Position numbers and translations under genes: made by a program
Notes under the pieces: generated by a model
Told to the model about the DNA's origin: nothing
Seen by the model: only the letters and a program-made list of their open reading frames with translations
The model's database searches: none
Shown: positions 1 to 6,864 of the stretch, piece by piece
Layout of the letters: every line of letters starts with the position of its first letter
Numbering within the stretch: position 1 is the stretch's first letter
Origin: Desulfonema limicola
GTDB lineage: Bacteria > Desulfobacterota > Desulfobacteria > Desulfobacterales > DYRC01
NCBI GenBank assembly: GCA_020718925.1
Contig: DYRC01000084.1
Location: 1-13,262, forward strand
Reading direction: 5' to 3'
DNA: 13,262 nucleotides

Positions 1-220
1 CATAAACAATACTGCTTTTCACATCCGCCATGGGTTTTTCCTCCAGATAGCCGTTTTTCCACTCATAATTGAAATCGGGATGATGGTAGTATTTTTCCCA
101 ATATTCCTCTTCGGAGACATAAAGTCCGTCTTCGGATACTTCTCCGGCTGCTTCTGTTTTTTTATATCCGATATGAAAAGTATCTTCGGGATTATATTTC
201 AGCGCATGTAATGTCCTCAT
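1..220 (-). CDS. Uma2-family (DUF820) protein, N-terminal part
   Basis: This gene runs off the left edge of the window, leaving about 73 codons. The start is the ATG at 220-218, preceded by a good ribosome binding site (GAAAGGA, about 9 bases upstream). The visible protein begins MRTLHALKYNPEDTF, followed by VSEEEYWEKYY and then YEWKNGYLEEKPMAD. This is the typical N-terminal pattern of Uma2-family proteins, where an EYW/EYL helix is followed by a Y-E-x-x-x-G-x-L-E-x-x-P strand-turn. The family has a PD-(D/E)XK nuclease-like fold and usually occurs in many copies per genome in cyanobacteria and some Desulfobacterota. Its cellular role is mostly unknown. The catalytic residues lie further downstream and cannot be checked here. 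The assignment rests on pattern recognition of a short fragment. Confidence 0.62.
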   Translation of the reverse strand, partial: MRTLHALKYNPEDTFHIGYKKTEAAGEVSEDGLYVSEEEYWEKYYHHPDFNYEWKNGYLEEKPMADVKSSIVY

Positions 221-288
221 ATTTGAAATCCTTTCTGTCATTAAACGGAAATCCGTAGCTGTTCCGATGAGTTCATTGGAATGAAAGT

Positions 289-318
289 ATTTTAATTCAT
301 AATACAATTAAAAATCAA
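289..318 (-). promoter_or_regulatory. Possible sigma70 promoter for the Uma2-family gene
   Basis: On the minus strand a TTGATT -35 element (318-313) and a TAAAAT -10 element (294-289) are separated by 18 bases. They would give a leader of about 60 bases before the ATG at 220. The leader holds a short CGGAA...TTCCG inverted repeat (about 246-267). The surroundings are AT-rich, so chance matches are likely and confidence is low. Confidence 0.35.
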
Positions 319-472
319 GCGATAATCCGGAAATTTTATTAATTATTAAATTATTAATGGAGCTTATGAAATAGCCCGAAAATTCATTTCCGGATAATGG
401 ATATTTTCCATCATAGCAATCAGGGAAAATCATAAAAATAAGCGGTTCATTTCAGGAAAAAGAATTTTATGC

Positions 473-500
473 TTGAAAAAATAATTCATCAGAGTATAAT
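473..500 (+). promoter_or_regulatory. Near-consensus sigma70 promoter of the SRP RNA gene
   Basis: A TTGAAA -35 element (473-478) and a perfect TATAAT -10 element (495-500) are separated by 16 bases. The predicted transcription start is about seven bases after the -10, at 507. That is exactly where the 5' strand of the terminal SRP RNA helix begins, so promoter and RNA start support each other. A strong constitutive promoter is expected for this essential RNA. Confidence 0.85.
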
Positions 501-506
501 GCTTTT

Positions 507-760
507 GGTTGCGCTAGGCAGGGAGCCGGCGGTGCCCTCGACCCGAAATCCGCTTTATGCGGGGCTGATTTCCCTTTCGGGGATTTTTCCGAACTAAGCC
601 AAGTTGATTGAGCGGTCGCCGTGCAACAGATAGTCATGAACCTCGTCAGGTCCGGAAGGAAGCAGCGATAAGTGATGATGCTGTGTCACGGATTGATCCC
701 GCTTGTTTGACAAAGCTGTGTTCAGAACATGGTCCGAGAGAGGGGGCGCAACCATCTTTT
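507..760 (+). ncRNA. ffs: Signal recognition particle RNA, large bacterial type (with Alu-like domain)
   Basis: This is the RNA scaffold of the signal recognition particle, which binds Ffh (SRP54) and targets membrane and secreted proteins to FtsY and SecYEG. The S-domain tip is unmistakable at about 643-667: GTCAGGTCCGGAAGGAAGCA forms helix 8 with its asymmetric loop and GGAA tetraloop (654-657). Upstream, GCTAGGCAGGGAG (513-525), CGGTGCCCT and ATCCGCTTTATGCGGGG match the Alu domain of long SRP RNAs such as the Bacillus subtilis scRNA, rather than the short 4.5S form of Escherichia coli. The ends pair: GGTTGCGC at 507-514 is complementary to GCGCAACC at 746-753, and this helix is followed by a short T-run (757-761) that may act as terminator. 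The length of about 250 bases fits the large class. The 3' end touches the stop codon of the convergent exosortase gene. Confidence 0.95.
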
Positions 761-1603
761 TCAGCGTAAAACTTTTTCCTCAATCTTTGTAAGCATCGCC
801 GACACCAGAAAAAGCATCACAAAAGCCACCACAAATACGACTATCCCCGACATTTCATGCAGAAAGCCTTCGGCAGCTTTGGTGCCGATGTATCGCGCCA
901 TAATAGCGGTTGAGGTCAGCCGCACAATATTGACAAAAACAGCTATCGGAATGGCGGATAAAAACAGAATCCACTTGTTCACTTTGGTCAGAGAGCCGAT
1001 GTAAGCAAACGCCGCGCTCAGTGCTAACAGCGAAGTGAGAGATCGCAGCCCCGAACATGCGTCCACCACTTCCAAAGAAGTATTCGGCAGATGCAGAATA
1101 TTGCCTTCCCGAAAAATCGGAATACCTACAAGATCAACAATGTTGGCAGTCAAACCCGCAGCAAACAACTGAAGCGGAAACGCCAGCTTATTCCAGATAA
1201 TTGAGGGAATAGGAATCATAAATATCATATACACCATCGGCACAAGGATTTTGCTGCTGACCTCTCTTCCGAAAATAAACAGCCCCAGCCCTGCAATCGT
1301 AAGAACCATGCCGAATCTCATGGTAAAAAGTTCCGCGCCGATATTTCCGACCAGATGCAGCCCCAGTCCCATGATCATTATCAACAATCCCCAATTATCC
1401 GGCTTTGACACGCATTCGGATAATTCCTGCTTTTTTTGCCAGATCATGTATCCGGTAATAAACGGAATCAGAAAACCATGCGAATAATTGTCATCAATTG
1501 ACCAGTCTTTGATCAGTTTGGCAATGGTATGATAAAATAAAATCGCAAAGGATACGGTCAGCATAGCGATTTGTGCATAAATAGACGTAAGTTGTTTCTG
1601 CAT
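761..1603 (-). CDS. Exosortase (exosortase/archaeosortase family transpeptidase)
   Basis: This is an integral inner-membrane protein of 280 aa with about eight hydrophobic segments. Exosortases are thought to recognise C-terminal PEP-CTERM-like signals, cleave them and attach the protein to a surface component. The three catalytic signatures are present: VDACSGLRSL (180-189, Cys183), NIVRLT (225-230, Arg228) and HEMSG (249-253, His249). The N-terminal W-x-x-x-D-x-YSHGFLIP block (34-47) is also typical. EpsI is encoded separately, two genes upstream in transcription order, so this is not one of the fused exosortase-EpsI forms. The subtype (XrtA, D and so on) cannot be decided by eye. The start follows an AGGGGG sequence about 13 bases upstream, which is somewhat far. 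The gene is last in a seven-gene minus-strand run, 127 bases after the dockerin gene, and its stop codon abuts the SRP RNA gene. Confidence 0.92.
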   Translation of the reverse strand: MQKQLTSIYAQIAMLTVSFAILFYHTIAKLIKDWSIDDNYSHGFLIPFITGYMIWQKKQELSECVSKPDNWGLLIMIMGLGLHLVGNIGAELFTMRFGMVLTIAGLGLFIFGREVSSKILVPMVYMIFMIPIPSIIWNKLAFPLQLFAAGLTANIVDLVGIPIFREGNILHLPNTSLEVVDACSGLRSLTSLLALSAAFAYIGSLTKVNKWILFLSAIPIAVFVNIVRLTSTAIMARYIGTKAAEGFLHEMSGIVVFVVAFVMLFLVSAMLTKIEEKVLR

Positions 1604-1647
1604 TTTTTCCGATTTCCCCCTATCTGAACCGGGCTTTGAATCAATTT

Positions 1648-1716
1648 TTAAGTGGAAAGTGTTAGGTGTTAAGTGTCAGGTGCTTTTTTTCTTAACACTT
1701 AACACTTTCCACTTAA
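1648..1716. repeat. Long inverted repeat between dockerin and exosortase genes
   Basis: Arms at 1648-1673 and 1691-1716 are complementary over 26 bases with one mismatch (G1664 against A1700's strand, a G-U pair in one RNA strand) around a 17-base loop that contains a T-run. Each arm is built from shorter GTGTTAAGTGTTAAG-like units, giving the element internal direct repetition. No T-tract follows the stem on either strand, so it is not a classic intrinsic terminator. It could be a mobile palindromic repeat, an mRNA-stabilising or processing hairpin between the two genes, or an attenuator of the exosortase gene. Confidence 0.85.
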
Positions 1717-1730
1717 CACATTATAAGATA

Positions 1731-3104
1731 TTATCTCAATCCCGCCACTTTTTGCAGGATATACGCCAGTTCCGATAGCCCGATCTTTACGTCTGCATTC
1801 ACATCAGCATTCGGATTTATGGTACTGCCCGGATCAATTCCGGCTAAAATTCGCAATACCAGAATGGCATCAGCAAGATCAACTTTCATATCGCTGTTCA
1901 CATCTCCCGGAATTCCTCCCACAATAATCGTAACCGTAGCAATGGCAGAGTCTTTGGTGCCGTCATTCGCTTTGAACGTGAACTGATCTATGCCGGTGAA
2001 ATTCGTATTCGGCTTGTAGGTATAATTGCCATCTGACGTAAACGTCGTCAGCGTACCTTTTGTCGGATCGCTCACCTTGACATAAGCAAGATTATCACCG
2101 GTTGCAATGACCTTACCATTTAATTCCGTATTTTTAGGAGTTATCAGCGTAAGATTCTGCGCTACAGGAGGCATTTTGGCAAGAAGGGTGATGGTGGCAA
2201 CAGCAGATTCCCAATCAGGCGATGTTACTTTGAATGTAAAAGTATCCTGTCCTGCAAATGTAGAGCCAGCCTGATACATAAATACTCCGTCAGGTAAATT
2301 CATCAATGTACCCTTTGACGGTTGAGTAACAGTGAAAGTGCCGCCAAGATCACCTTCCGCATAAACAACTTTTGTTTTAAGATCAAGAAAATTCTCCCCC
2401 ACCGTTATAATATATGTACCATCCTGTACCACAGGAGGGGTAGTAGCGGAAATGACGTTTATGGTAACCTTAGCCGGTTTGGAATCCAGCGTCCCATCAT
2501 TGACTTTGAAGGTGAAACTGTCTTGCTGCGGCAAGCCTCCGATCAGCATAGAACCGGGATTATAAGTAAAAGAACCGTTAGCCTCATTCACAGAAACTGT
2601 CACAGAACCTGGAGCATCAATTCTGTATTTAAGCGCGGCACCTTCCGGATCCATACCGGTCAGGTTGTTCGTGAAACTTGACGAATAGCTGTTATCCTTG
2701 TTTAAGCGCACCGTGAATGTTGCAGGATTTGCCGTAGGAGCGATATTTTCAAGACTGACGGTTATCGCAACTGTGGCTACCGCAGTTGCTCCGCTAGTAT
2801 CCTTTACATAAAACGTAAAAGAATCCGTACCTACATAATCTGTTTTCGGCGCATAGCTATAAGCTCCGGTTGAATCAGAAATCTCTGTTACTCTGCCGTT
2901 CAGCGGAGGTGTCAGAATATTATAAGTAAGTCCATCCTTTCCGGTCGCGCTTAATTTTCCGGTCGTGGTTGTGTTCACCCGCAACCCCAGTATGCTATCG
3001 GTTGCTGTAACTGCGGCAAAGCATTTTCCCGCGCCAAAAAAAACTACCATGAATGCTATCAGCATTATGCTGATCTTCCCTTTACTGACAGTGGTTTTAA
3101 ACAT
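1731..3104 (-). CDS. Secreted protein with four cadherin/Ig-like repeats and a C-terminal dockerin
   Basis: This 457-aa protein is exported. It has a signal peptide (basic start, hydrophobic core 11-26, cleavage probably near FA-A at 29-31). Four tandem Ig/cadherin-like repeats follow (about 34-117, 119-219, 221-313, 314-396), each ending in a Y-x-Y-x-P...G-x-D-x-FTF-x-V-x-D...ATVTI block, as in bacterial Big_9-type tandem repeats. The C-terminus (400-457) is a dockerin. Its first calcium loop, DVNSDMKVDLAD (401-412), has the D-x-N-x-D-x-x-x-D-x-x-D pattern. Its second, DVNADVKIGLSE (434-445), has Gly where the fourth Asp is usual. Dockerins bind cohesins, but in non-cellulosomal bacteria they often sit on adhesins or enzymes with unknown partners. 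No catalytic domain and no PEP-CTERM tail is visible. A TAAAGGAGAA ribosome site precedes the ATG. The gene lies between epsI (28-base gap) and exosortase, so a role as scaffold or surface partner of that system is inferred. Confidence 0.88.
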   Translation of the reverse strand: MFKTTVSKGKISIMLIAFMVVFFGAGKCFAAVTATDSILGLRVNTTTTGKLSATGKDGLTYNILTPPLNGRVTEISDSTGAYSYAPKTDYVGTDSFTFYVKDTSGATAVATVAITVSLENIAPTANPATFTVRLNKDNSYSSSFTNNLTGMDPEGAALKYRIDAPGSVTVSVNEANGSFTYNPGSMLIGGLPQQDSFTFKVNDGTLDSKPAKVTINVISATTPPVVQDGTYIITVGENFLDLKTKVVYAEGDLGGTFTVTQPSKGTLMNLPDGVFMYQAGSTFAGQDTFTFKVTSPDWESAVATITLLAKMPPVAQNLTLITPKNTELNGKVIATGDNLAYVKVSDPTKGTLTTFTSDGNYTYKPNTNFTGIDQFTFKANDGTKDSAIATVTIIVGGIPGDVNSDMKVDLADAILVLRILAGIDPGSTINPNADVNADVKIGLSELAYILQKVAGLR

Positions 3105-3132
3105 TTTCAGTTCTCCTTTATTTTTTAAAAAA

Positions 3133-3765
3133 TTATGACGGAATATATTCGTGCAGCAGCGGCATAAGCAGTTTGGTAAAATCTTTCAGGTTATTCAATG
3201 CCTCAGCTTCTTCGCCATAAGCAATCAGCCTGACAAACGACTCATCCGTGCGATGCCGGGTAATGGAATCAATCACCAGATACACTTTCTGCAAATACTC
3301 AGACGCAATAATCCTGCCTCTGGAATGAAACCAGTACAACATAACCTGTTTCTGATTTCCTTTTTCCAAAAGAAGCTTAATCACGCTGATTTTACCGGAA
3401 TACAAACCCGGCGTATCAAGCTCCTCAATCGAAGTCTGAACAATATTCCAGCCCGCACCCGGCATACAGTTTTTCGGGGAATGAATCATATCGCCTTCCC
3501 GCTGGCTTTGATAAAACCCGATATAGAGTTGAACGATTTTCCCATTCGGCGCGGCATAATTTGCCAAAAACGAATCGTCCACACCCAGCACATCATAAAT
3601 CTTTTTATCAAAAAACATCTGCTTTCCGCTCCATTGACCGATTTGTTTCGGAAAACCGGAAAAAGGCTTGTTCGGATGAATTTCTTCGCTGTGGCTGAAA
3701 TACTGAAGCGCCAACATCGCAAAAATCATCAGTGCAGATGCTATGATGCTATGTTTTAAAGACAT
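3133..3765 (-). CDS. epsI: EpsI family exosortase-associated protein
   Basis: The protein has 210 aa, with one N-terminal membrane anchor (about 6-22) and a periplasmic domain of the EpsI/DUF3485 family, which accompanies or is fused to exosortases and is linked to exopolysaccharide export. Visible family marks are Y-I-G-F-Y-x-x-Q...HSPKNCMPGAGW (95-106, with the conserved Cys100) and the later RGRIIASEYLQKVY and RTDESFVRL segments. The start is set at the ATG at 3765-3763 because AGGAGAG lies five bases upstream. The frame stays open to an ATG at 3849, but those 28 extra codons translate a GC-rich repeat and the end of the neighbouring gene, so that start is rejected. The M48 gene ends 31 bases upstream and the dockerin gene starts 28 bases downstream, consistent with one transcript. 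Confidence 0.9.
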   Translation of the reverse strand: MSLKHSIIASALMIFAMLALQYFSHSEEIHPNKPFSGFPKQIGQWSGKQMFFDKKIYDVLGVDDSFLANYAAPNGKIVQLYIGFYQSQREGDMIHSPKNCMPGAGWNIVQTSIEELDTPGLYSGKISVIKLLLEKGNQKQVMLYWFHSRGRIIASEYLQKVYLVIDSITRHRTDESFVRLIAYGEEAEALNNLKDFTKLLMPLLHEYIPS

Positions 3766-3770
3766 GATTG

Positions 3771-3777
3771 CTCTCCT
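3771..3777 (-). promoter_or_regulatory. Ribosome binding site that fixes the epsI start
   Basis: AGGAGAG on the minus strand, five bases before the ATG at 3765-3763, selects the short form of EpsI, whose membrane anchor then begins right after the start. No comparable site precedes the upstream in-frame ATG at 3849. Confidence 0.75.
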
Positions 3778-3796
3778 TTTTTTACCCACAGCACCT

Positions 3797-4861
3797 TTAT
3801 CTCCCCTCTCCGCTTCGGGGAGGGGACGGGGGAGGGGGTGATGTTTCAAGCGATTGCAGATACTTTATCCGCTCCTGTGTTTCAGGATGCGTGGATAACA
3901 GAGACAAGCCCGGATGCTCTGCATGATCTTTGCCCAGACGCATTAATATACTCTGATAATCGGTTGTATTCAATCCTTTTTTTATAAAATACAACCCGGC
4001 TTCCCGATCCGCTTCTTTTTCAAATTTCCGGGAGTATCCGGCTTCAACTAAAACTGTGGGAAGCGTTGCAGCAACTGATGTAATCGAAGTTACATCTCCG
4101 ACCAGAATGGAGACGATCAGAAATACGCCCGCATTTTGCAGCACACTTCGTATGCCATGCCGATGGCGGACATGTGCCATTTCATGCACCAGAACTCCGC
4201 GTATTTCGTTATCATTGGCTGCAAGCAAGACCAATTCATCGGTCATTACGATGATGCCCGATGGCAGGGCAAACGCATTGGGTCCGATACGCGGGCTTTT
4301 TCGGAATTGAATCCGATAATTGAAATTTCCGTCTGCTTCCTTACATAAATTCTGAAATAAGAGGCTGATTTGTTCGGCTTTTTTCAAATCAAGCTGAGAA
4401 GGCTGCAAAAAATTGTTATCCAGCATCTTCATGGCTTGCTGACTGACTTTTTCTGTAACAACTGAAGGAATCAGGGGCGTTGCGATTTGTGCCATGAGCG
4501 GAATGCCGTAAGCAGTGAATATCCAAACAAAAATAATGATTCCGCCAAGACATCCGGCAGCCATTTTCCAATTGATTTCCAGAGAATTGACCATCTGCAT
4601 TCCCTGATTTGTGCCGATGTATTTTTCCAACTCGGCAACCGCCTGCAAATCATCGGTCTCGCATTGTGCGCCGTCAGGAAATTTTATGGCGCGGCGGGCA
4701 TTTCCCATCGGCGGGGTAATCACGCATTGGTGAAGCGGAAGATAGCGTAACGCCTGCCCTTCATCGCCCCATACAGACACCTGCACCCCGTCCGATACGA
4801 TGGTTACCGAATATGCCTTTGAGCTTTTGCCGTCAAAATATGTTGCATCAAATTCAATCAT
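3797..4861 (-). CDS. M48-family membrane metallopeptidase with N-terminal accessory domain
   Basis: This is a zinc metallopeptidase of 354 aa. The N-terminal part (1-90) is a small beta-rich domain of the kind found in M48 peptidases that pair with DUF898 proteins. A membrane segment follows (about 101-119), then the peptidase domain. HEMAH (226-230) is the HExxH zinc and catalytic motif, Glu283 in EADREA is the expected third zinc ligand, and STHPET (323-328) is the usual M48 C-terminal mark. A second hydrophobic stretch (244-272) lies between them. Such peptidases degrade or process membrane and periplasmic proteins; the substrate here is unknown. The start codon overlaps the stop of the upstream YjgN gene by four bases (ATGA), implying translational coupling. 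The last 14 or so residues (SPPPPSPPRSGEGR) are translated from a GC-rich REP-like repeat and are probably not part of the ancestral protein. Confidence 0.92.
   Translation of the reverse strand: MIEFDATYFDGKSSKAYSVTIVSDGVQVSVWGDEGQALRYLPLHQCVITPPMGNARRAIKFPDGAQCETDDLQAVAELEKYIGTNQGMQMVNSLEINWKMAAGCLGGIIIFVWIFTAYGIPLMAQIATPLIPSVVTEKVSQQAMKMLDNNFLQPSQLDLKKAEQISLLFQNLCKEADGNFNYRIQFRKSPRIGPNAFALPSGIIVMTDELVLLAANDNEIRGVLVHEMAHVRHRHGIRSVLQNAGVFLIVSILVGDVTSITSVAATLPTVLVEAGYSRKFEKEADREAGLYFIKKGLNTTDYQSILMRLGKDHAEHPGLSLLSTHPETQERIKYLQSLETSPPPPSPPRSGEGR
3801..3838 (+). repeat. GC-rich REP-like palindromic repeat, copy 1
   Basis: The element starts with CTCCCCTCTCC, a five-base loop (GCTTC) and a GGGGAGGG arm, followed by a G-rich tail. 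It matches the copy at 8595-8629 almost base for base apart from the loop and one or two tail bases. The plus strand has four G-runs of four or five separated by one or two bases (3817-3838), a strong potential G-quadruplex. It lies inside the 3' end of the M48 gene, just upstream of epsI. Confidence 0.85.
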
Positions 4862-5928
4862 AGTCCGATTTCAAAATCAAAAAAGTCAGTGGCTGCCTCG
4901 CCGACAGCACTTTCTTCCGCGCCGACTTCCGCAGTAAAATCATCCAAACCGCCCTGAGTTATTATCGCAATATTATCAAGAATATAGCGGGTTTTTCGTA
5001 TTTTTGCCCAAGGGATCAGAAGCCCGCATGACACAAGAATGCCTAAAATATTCATTACCCGAATCCGTATCAACTGCCAAGGATTCAGGGTGCTTTGAAA
5101 GCGAATTGTTCCTAGTTGGGAATGTCCCCAGCAATAATTATTCAGCATAGCATAAAGATATTGCTGAACCAGCACACCTCCTACGATCAGGATAAAAGGA
5201 TAAGCCATCAATAATGAAAGAACAGAAGCTTGGATTGCGGACTGATAAGGATTCCGAATCAGGCTATATGCTATGAATCCTATGCCAGCAACAATTCCGA
5301 GCATGATGCCGGATGCTGTGAGATACGTTTGATAAAAAAATCCCGATGTTCCATCAAAAGAATTGGGACTTGCACCGAAGGCAAAATTATCAAAAAAATA
5401 CTTTTTCTGACGAAATGACCAATAGGGAAAAATAAGTCCCAATGTGAACGGAATGAGAAGACCGAGAAAAAGAAAAATTTTATAACTTTCTCCGGGCATT
5501 CCTGAAAATCGGAATCGGACATTTCTGAACGCGGAATTATGCGCGTAAAATCTGAGCGTCTTGTAAATCAGAAACGGCAGAATCAGAAAAAATAAAATAG
5601 CGATAATGCCTGCCGCTGCCTGATTGTAATGCCCTGCTGCCGTATAAAGGATAAATCCGCCGCCGATAATCAGATTTCCTTTAAGAATTGCGGTGGGATT
5701 TGCCAGATATTCAAACGAATGCCCTCCGATGCCGGTGTGGGCGTAGAAATACTGCCGGGTTCTTACCTTTGCCCATGCGGCGTAAATCCCCAGTGTGATG
5801 ATGGTCAGAAAGGTGTTGACAATCCAGATTCGGAAATATTCCTCTGTGGTTCCGGTAAATTCTAAACGGTATCGCACGGATTCCGAAGGCATTGCCACAG
5901 CCTCCGTAGCTATCTGTTCTTCGTTCAT
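4858..5928 (-). CDS. YjgN/DUF898 family membrane protein
   Basis: This is a polytopic membrane protein of 356 aa. The segment FTGTTEEYFRIWIVN (24-38) followed by TLGIYAAWAKVRTRQYFY (45-62) is the hallmark of the DUF898/YjgN family. A related half repeats near the C-terminus: NPWQLIRIRVMN (282-293) then LLIPWAKIRKTRYILDN (303-319). Hydrophobic segments lie near 34-51, 86-97, 106-123, 151-169, 206-225, 237-256 and 294-307. The biochemical function of the family is unknown. The start is taken at the ATG at 5928 because GAGGAG lies seven bases upstream; a longer reading to 5961 lacks such a site. The gene ends in a four-base overlap with the M48 peptidase, a pairing seen in many proteobacteria, and the two probably act together at the inner membrane. 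The acidic tail (328-354) is poorly conserved in appearance. Confidence 0.88.
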   Translation of the reverse strand: MNEEQIATEAVAMPSESVRYRLEFTGTTEEYFRIWIVNTFLTIITLGIYAAWAKVRTRQYFYAHTGIGGHSFEYLANPTAILKGNLIIGGGFILYTAAGHYNQAAAGIIAILFFLILPFLIYKTLRFYAHNSAFRNVRFRFSGMPGESYKIFLFLGLLIPFTLGLIFPYWSFRQKKYFFDNFAFGASPNSFDGTSGFFYQTYLTASGIMLGIVAGIGFIAYSLIRNPYQSAIQASVLSLLMAYPFILIVGGVLVQQYLYAMLNNYCWGHSQLGTIRFQSTLNPWQLIRIRVMNILGILVSCGLLIPWAKIRKTRYILDNIAIITQGGLDDFTAEVGAEESAVGEAATDFFDFEIGL

Positions 5929-5954
5929 ACATTTCTCCTCGGCAATAAATTTTC

Positions 5955-5991
5955 TTGACAAAAGGTTGAAACAGACTTAATAATATTATTA
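5955..5991 (+). promoter_or_regulatory. Promoter-like element and palindrome pointing into DUF3800 antisense
   Basis: On the plus strand a perfect TTGACA (5955-5960) is followed after 17 bases by TAATAA (5978-5983). The -10 is part of a perfect 14-base palindrome, TAATAATATTATTA (5978-5991). Transcription would run into the antisense strand of the DUF3800 gene. The palindrome sits just past that gene's stop and could instead be a regulator site or chance AT-rich sequence. Confidence 0.35.
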
Positions 5992-6846
5992 ATCCAATTT
6001 AGATGTATCCACGTTTATTTGGAGGTGGATGGTTGTGCCATCGGGGAAGGGGGGCTTTAAAGCCTCCTTTTCTTTTTCCGGCAATAATATTTTACCATAC
6101 CCTACAATCTGTCTGTTTTTTTGGTAATATTTTGATTGTAATATATGAATAATGTCATCTCCGAAGACTCCATCTCTGACATCGCTTAATAATCCGTTTT
6201 CGATAAGAATCTCTCTTTTTGAAGGATGTGCAAATAAGTCGGCTATCTGTAATCCTGAAATATTGGTTATCTTAGGCTTTACCTTGAGCTTTCTGGTTGA
6301 TAAATATTTCAAAAAATCCTGATGTTGGTTGACAAGCCGCTCAAAATATTTTTTTATACCGGTATCTTCTTTTCCACCTCTGCTTTCTATCATAATATCA
6401 CCGATACTGCCTGATTCCTGAAGAAATAACACAAAATTTTCTATCAAAGCTTTAAAACAATCATGATATGGGTTGTCATCATATTGATGATTTTTATATT
6501 CCAATTTATCCATTGTAACGGAAAACACAGTATATTTCCATTTTTGAAACAAATAAAGCAATGTATCATTAAATTCTTTTTTAATATTCAAGTCCGCCAA
6601 ACATTCAAAAGGAGGTTCTGCTTTGATCAGATTTTCTCTGTGAAAAATAATCGGCTCGTCAGGATGCGAACTGAAAAATCTTTTTTTCATGTTTTCCATA
6701 TCATTAAATAAAATGTTTTCAACATAGTCTAATTCAATAGCCACGCCTGTAAGCGATAAAAAGCGATGATCAATTTTTTCAACATGCTTCATAACAGCGT
6801 CTCCCGTTTCATCAATATATAAACGATATTCAGCTTTCTTTATCAT
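5989..6846 (-). CDS. DUF3800 domain protein
   Basis: This 285-aa soluble protein starts with YRLYIDETGD (7-16), continues with FLSLTGVAI (29-37) and has IESRG (153-157) and GLQIADLFAHP (198-208). This series of Asp/Glu-bearing motifs is typical of DUF3800, a family predicted to have an RNase H-like fold with acidic residues (here Asp12, Glu154 and Asp203 are candidates) and often found near phage or mobile genes. No activity can be claimed from sequence alone. The gene lies 18 bases after the beta-barrel gene and 60 bases before YjgN. No clear ribosome site precedes its ATG. Its DNA is much more AT-rich than its neighbours (29 G or C in the 120 bases at 6481-6600), which suggests recent acquisition by the run. 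Confidence 0.8.
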   Translation of the reverse strand: MIKKAEYRLYIDETGDAVMKHVEKIDHRFLSLTGVAIELDYVENILFNDMENMKKRFFSSHPDEPIIFHRENLIKAEPPFECLADLNIKKEFNDTLLYLFQKWKYTVFSVTMDKLEYKNHQYDDNPYHDCFKALIENFVLFLQESGSIGDIMIESRGGKEDTGIKKYFERLVNQHQDFLKYLSTRKLKVKPKITNISGLQIADLFAHPSKREILIENGLLSDVRDGVFGDDIIHILQSKYYQKNRQIVGYGKILLPEKEKEALKPPFPDGTTIHLQINVDTSKLD

Positions 6847-6864
6847 CGGATTTTGACAGCTTTT

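Larger units (their letters stand above)
221..506. other. AT-rich intergenic region between divergent Uma2 gene and SRP RNA
   Basis: This stretch of about 290 bases holds no convincing gene. It contains a possible minus-strand promoter (289-318) and the strong plus-strand SRP RNA promoter (473-500). The rest is AT-rich, with short imperfect palindromes around 338-357 and a small ATGGA/TCCAT inverted repeat near 397-412. No tRNA or riboswitch was recognised. Confidence 0.6.

Noticed and set aside
729..1004. Plus-strand open frame of 91 codons
   Set aside because: It overlaps the 3' end of the SRP RNA and lies antisense to the well-supported exosortase gene; the protein resembles nothing.
1731..3104. 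Dockerin protein as an exosortase substrate
   Set aside because: The C-terminus is a dockerin ending in AGLR, with no PEP-like motif, hydrophobic helix and basic tail in order.
3151..3759. Plus-strand open frame of 202 codons opposite epsI
   Set aside because: It is antisense to epsI, whose family motifs are clear. The product has no recognisable domain and no ribosome site was seen.
3766..3849. Longer N-terminus for EpsI
   Set aside because: The added residues translate a REP-like repeat and the end of the M48 gene, and a strong ribosome site and membrane anchor support the start at 3765.
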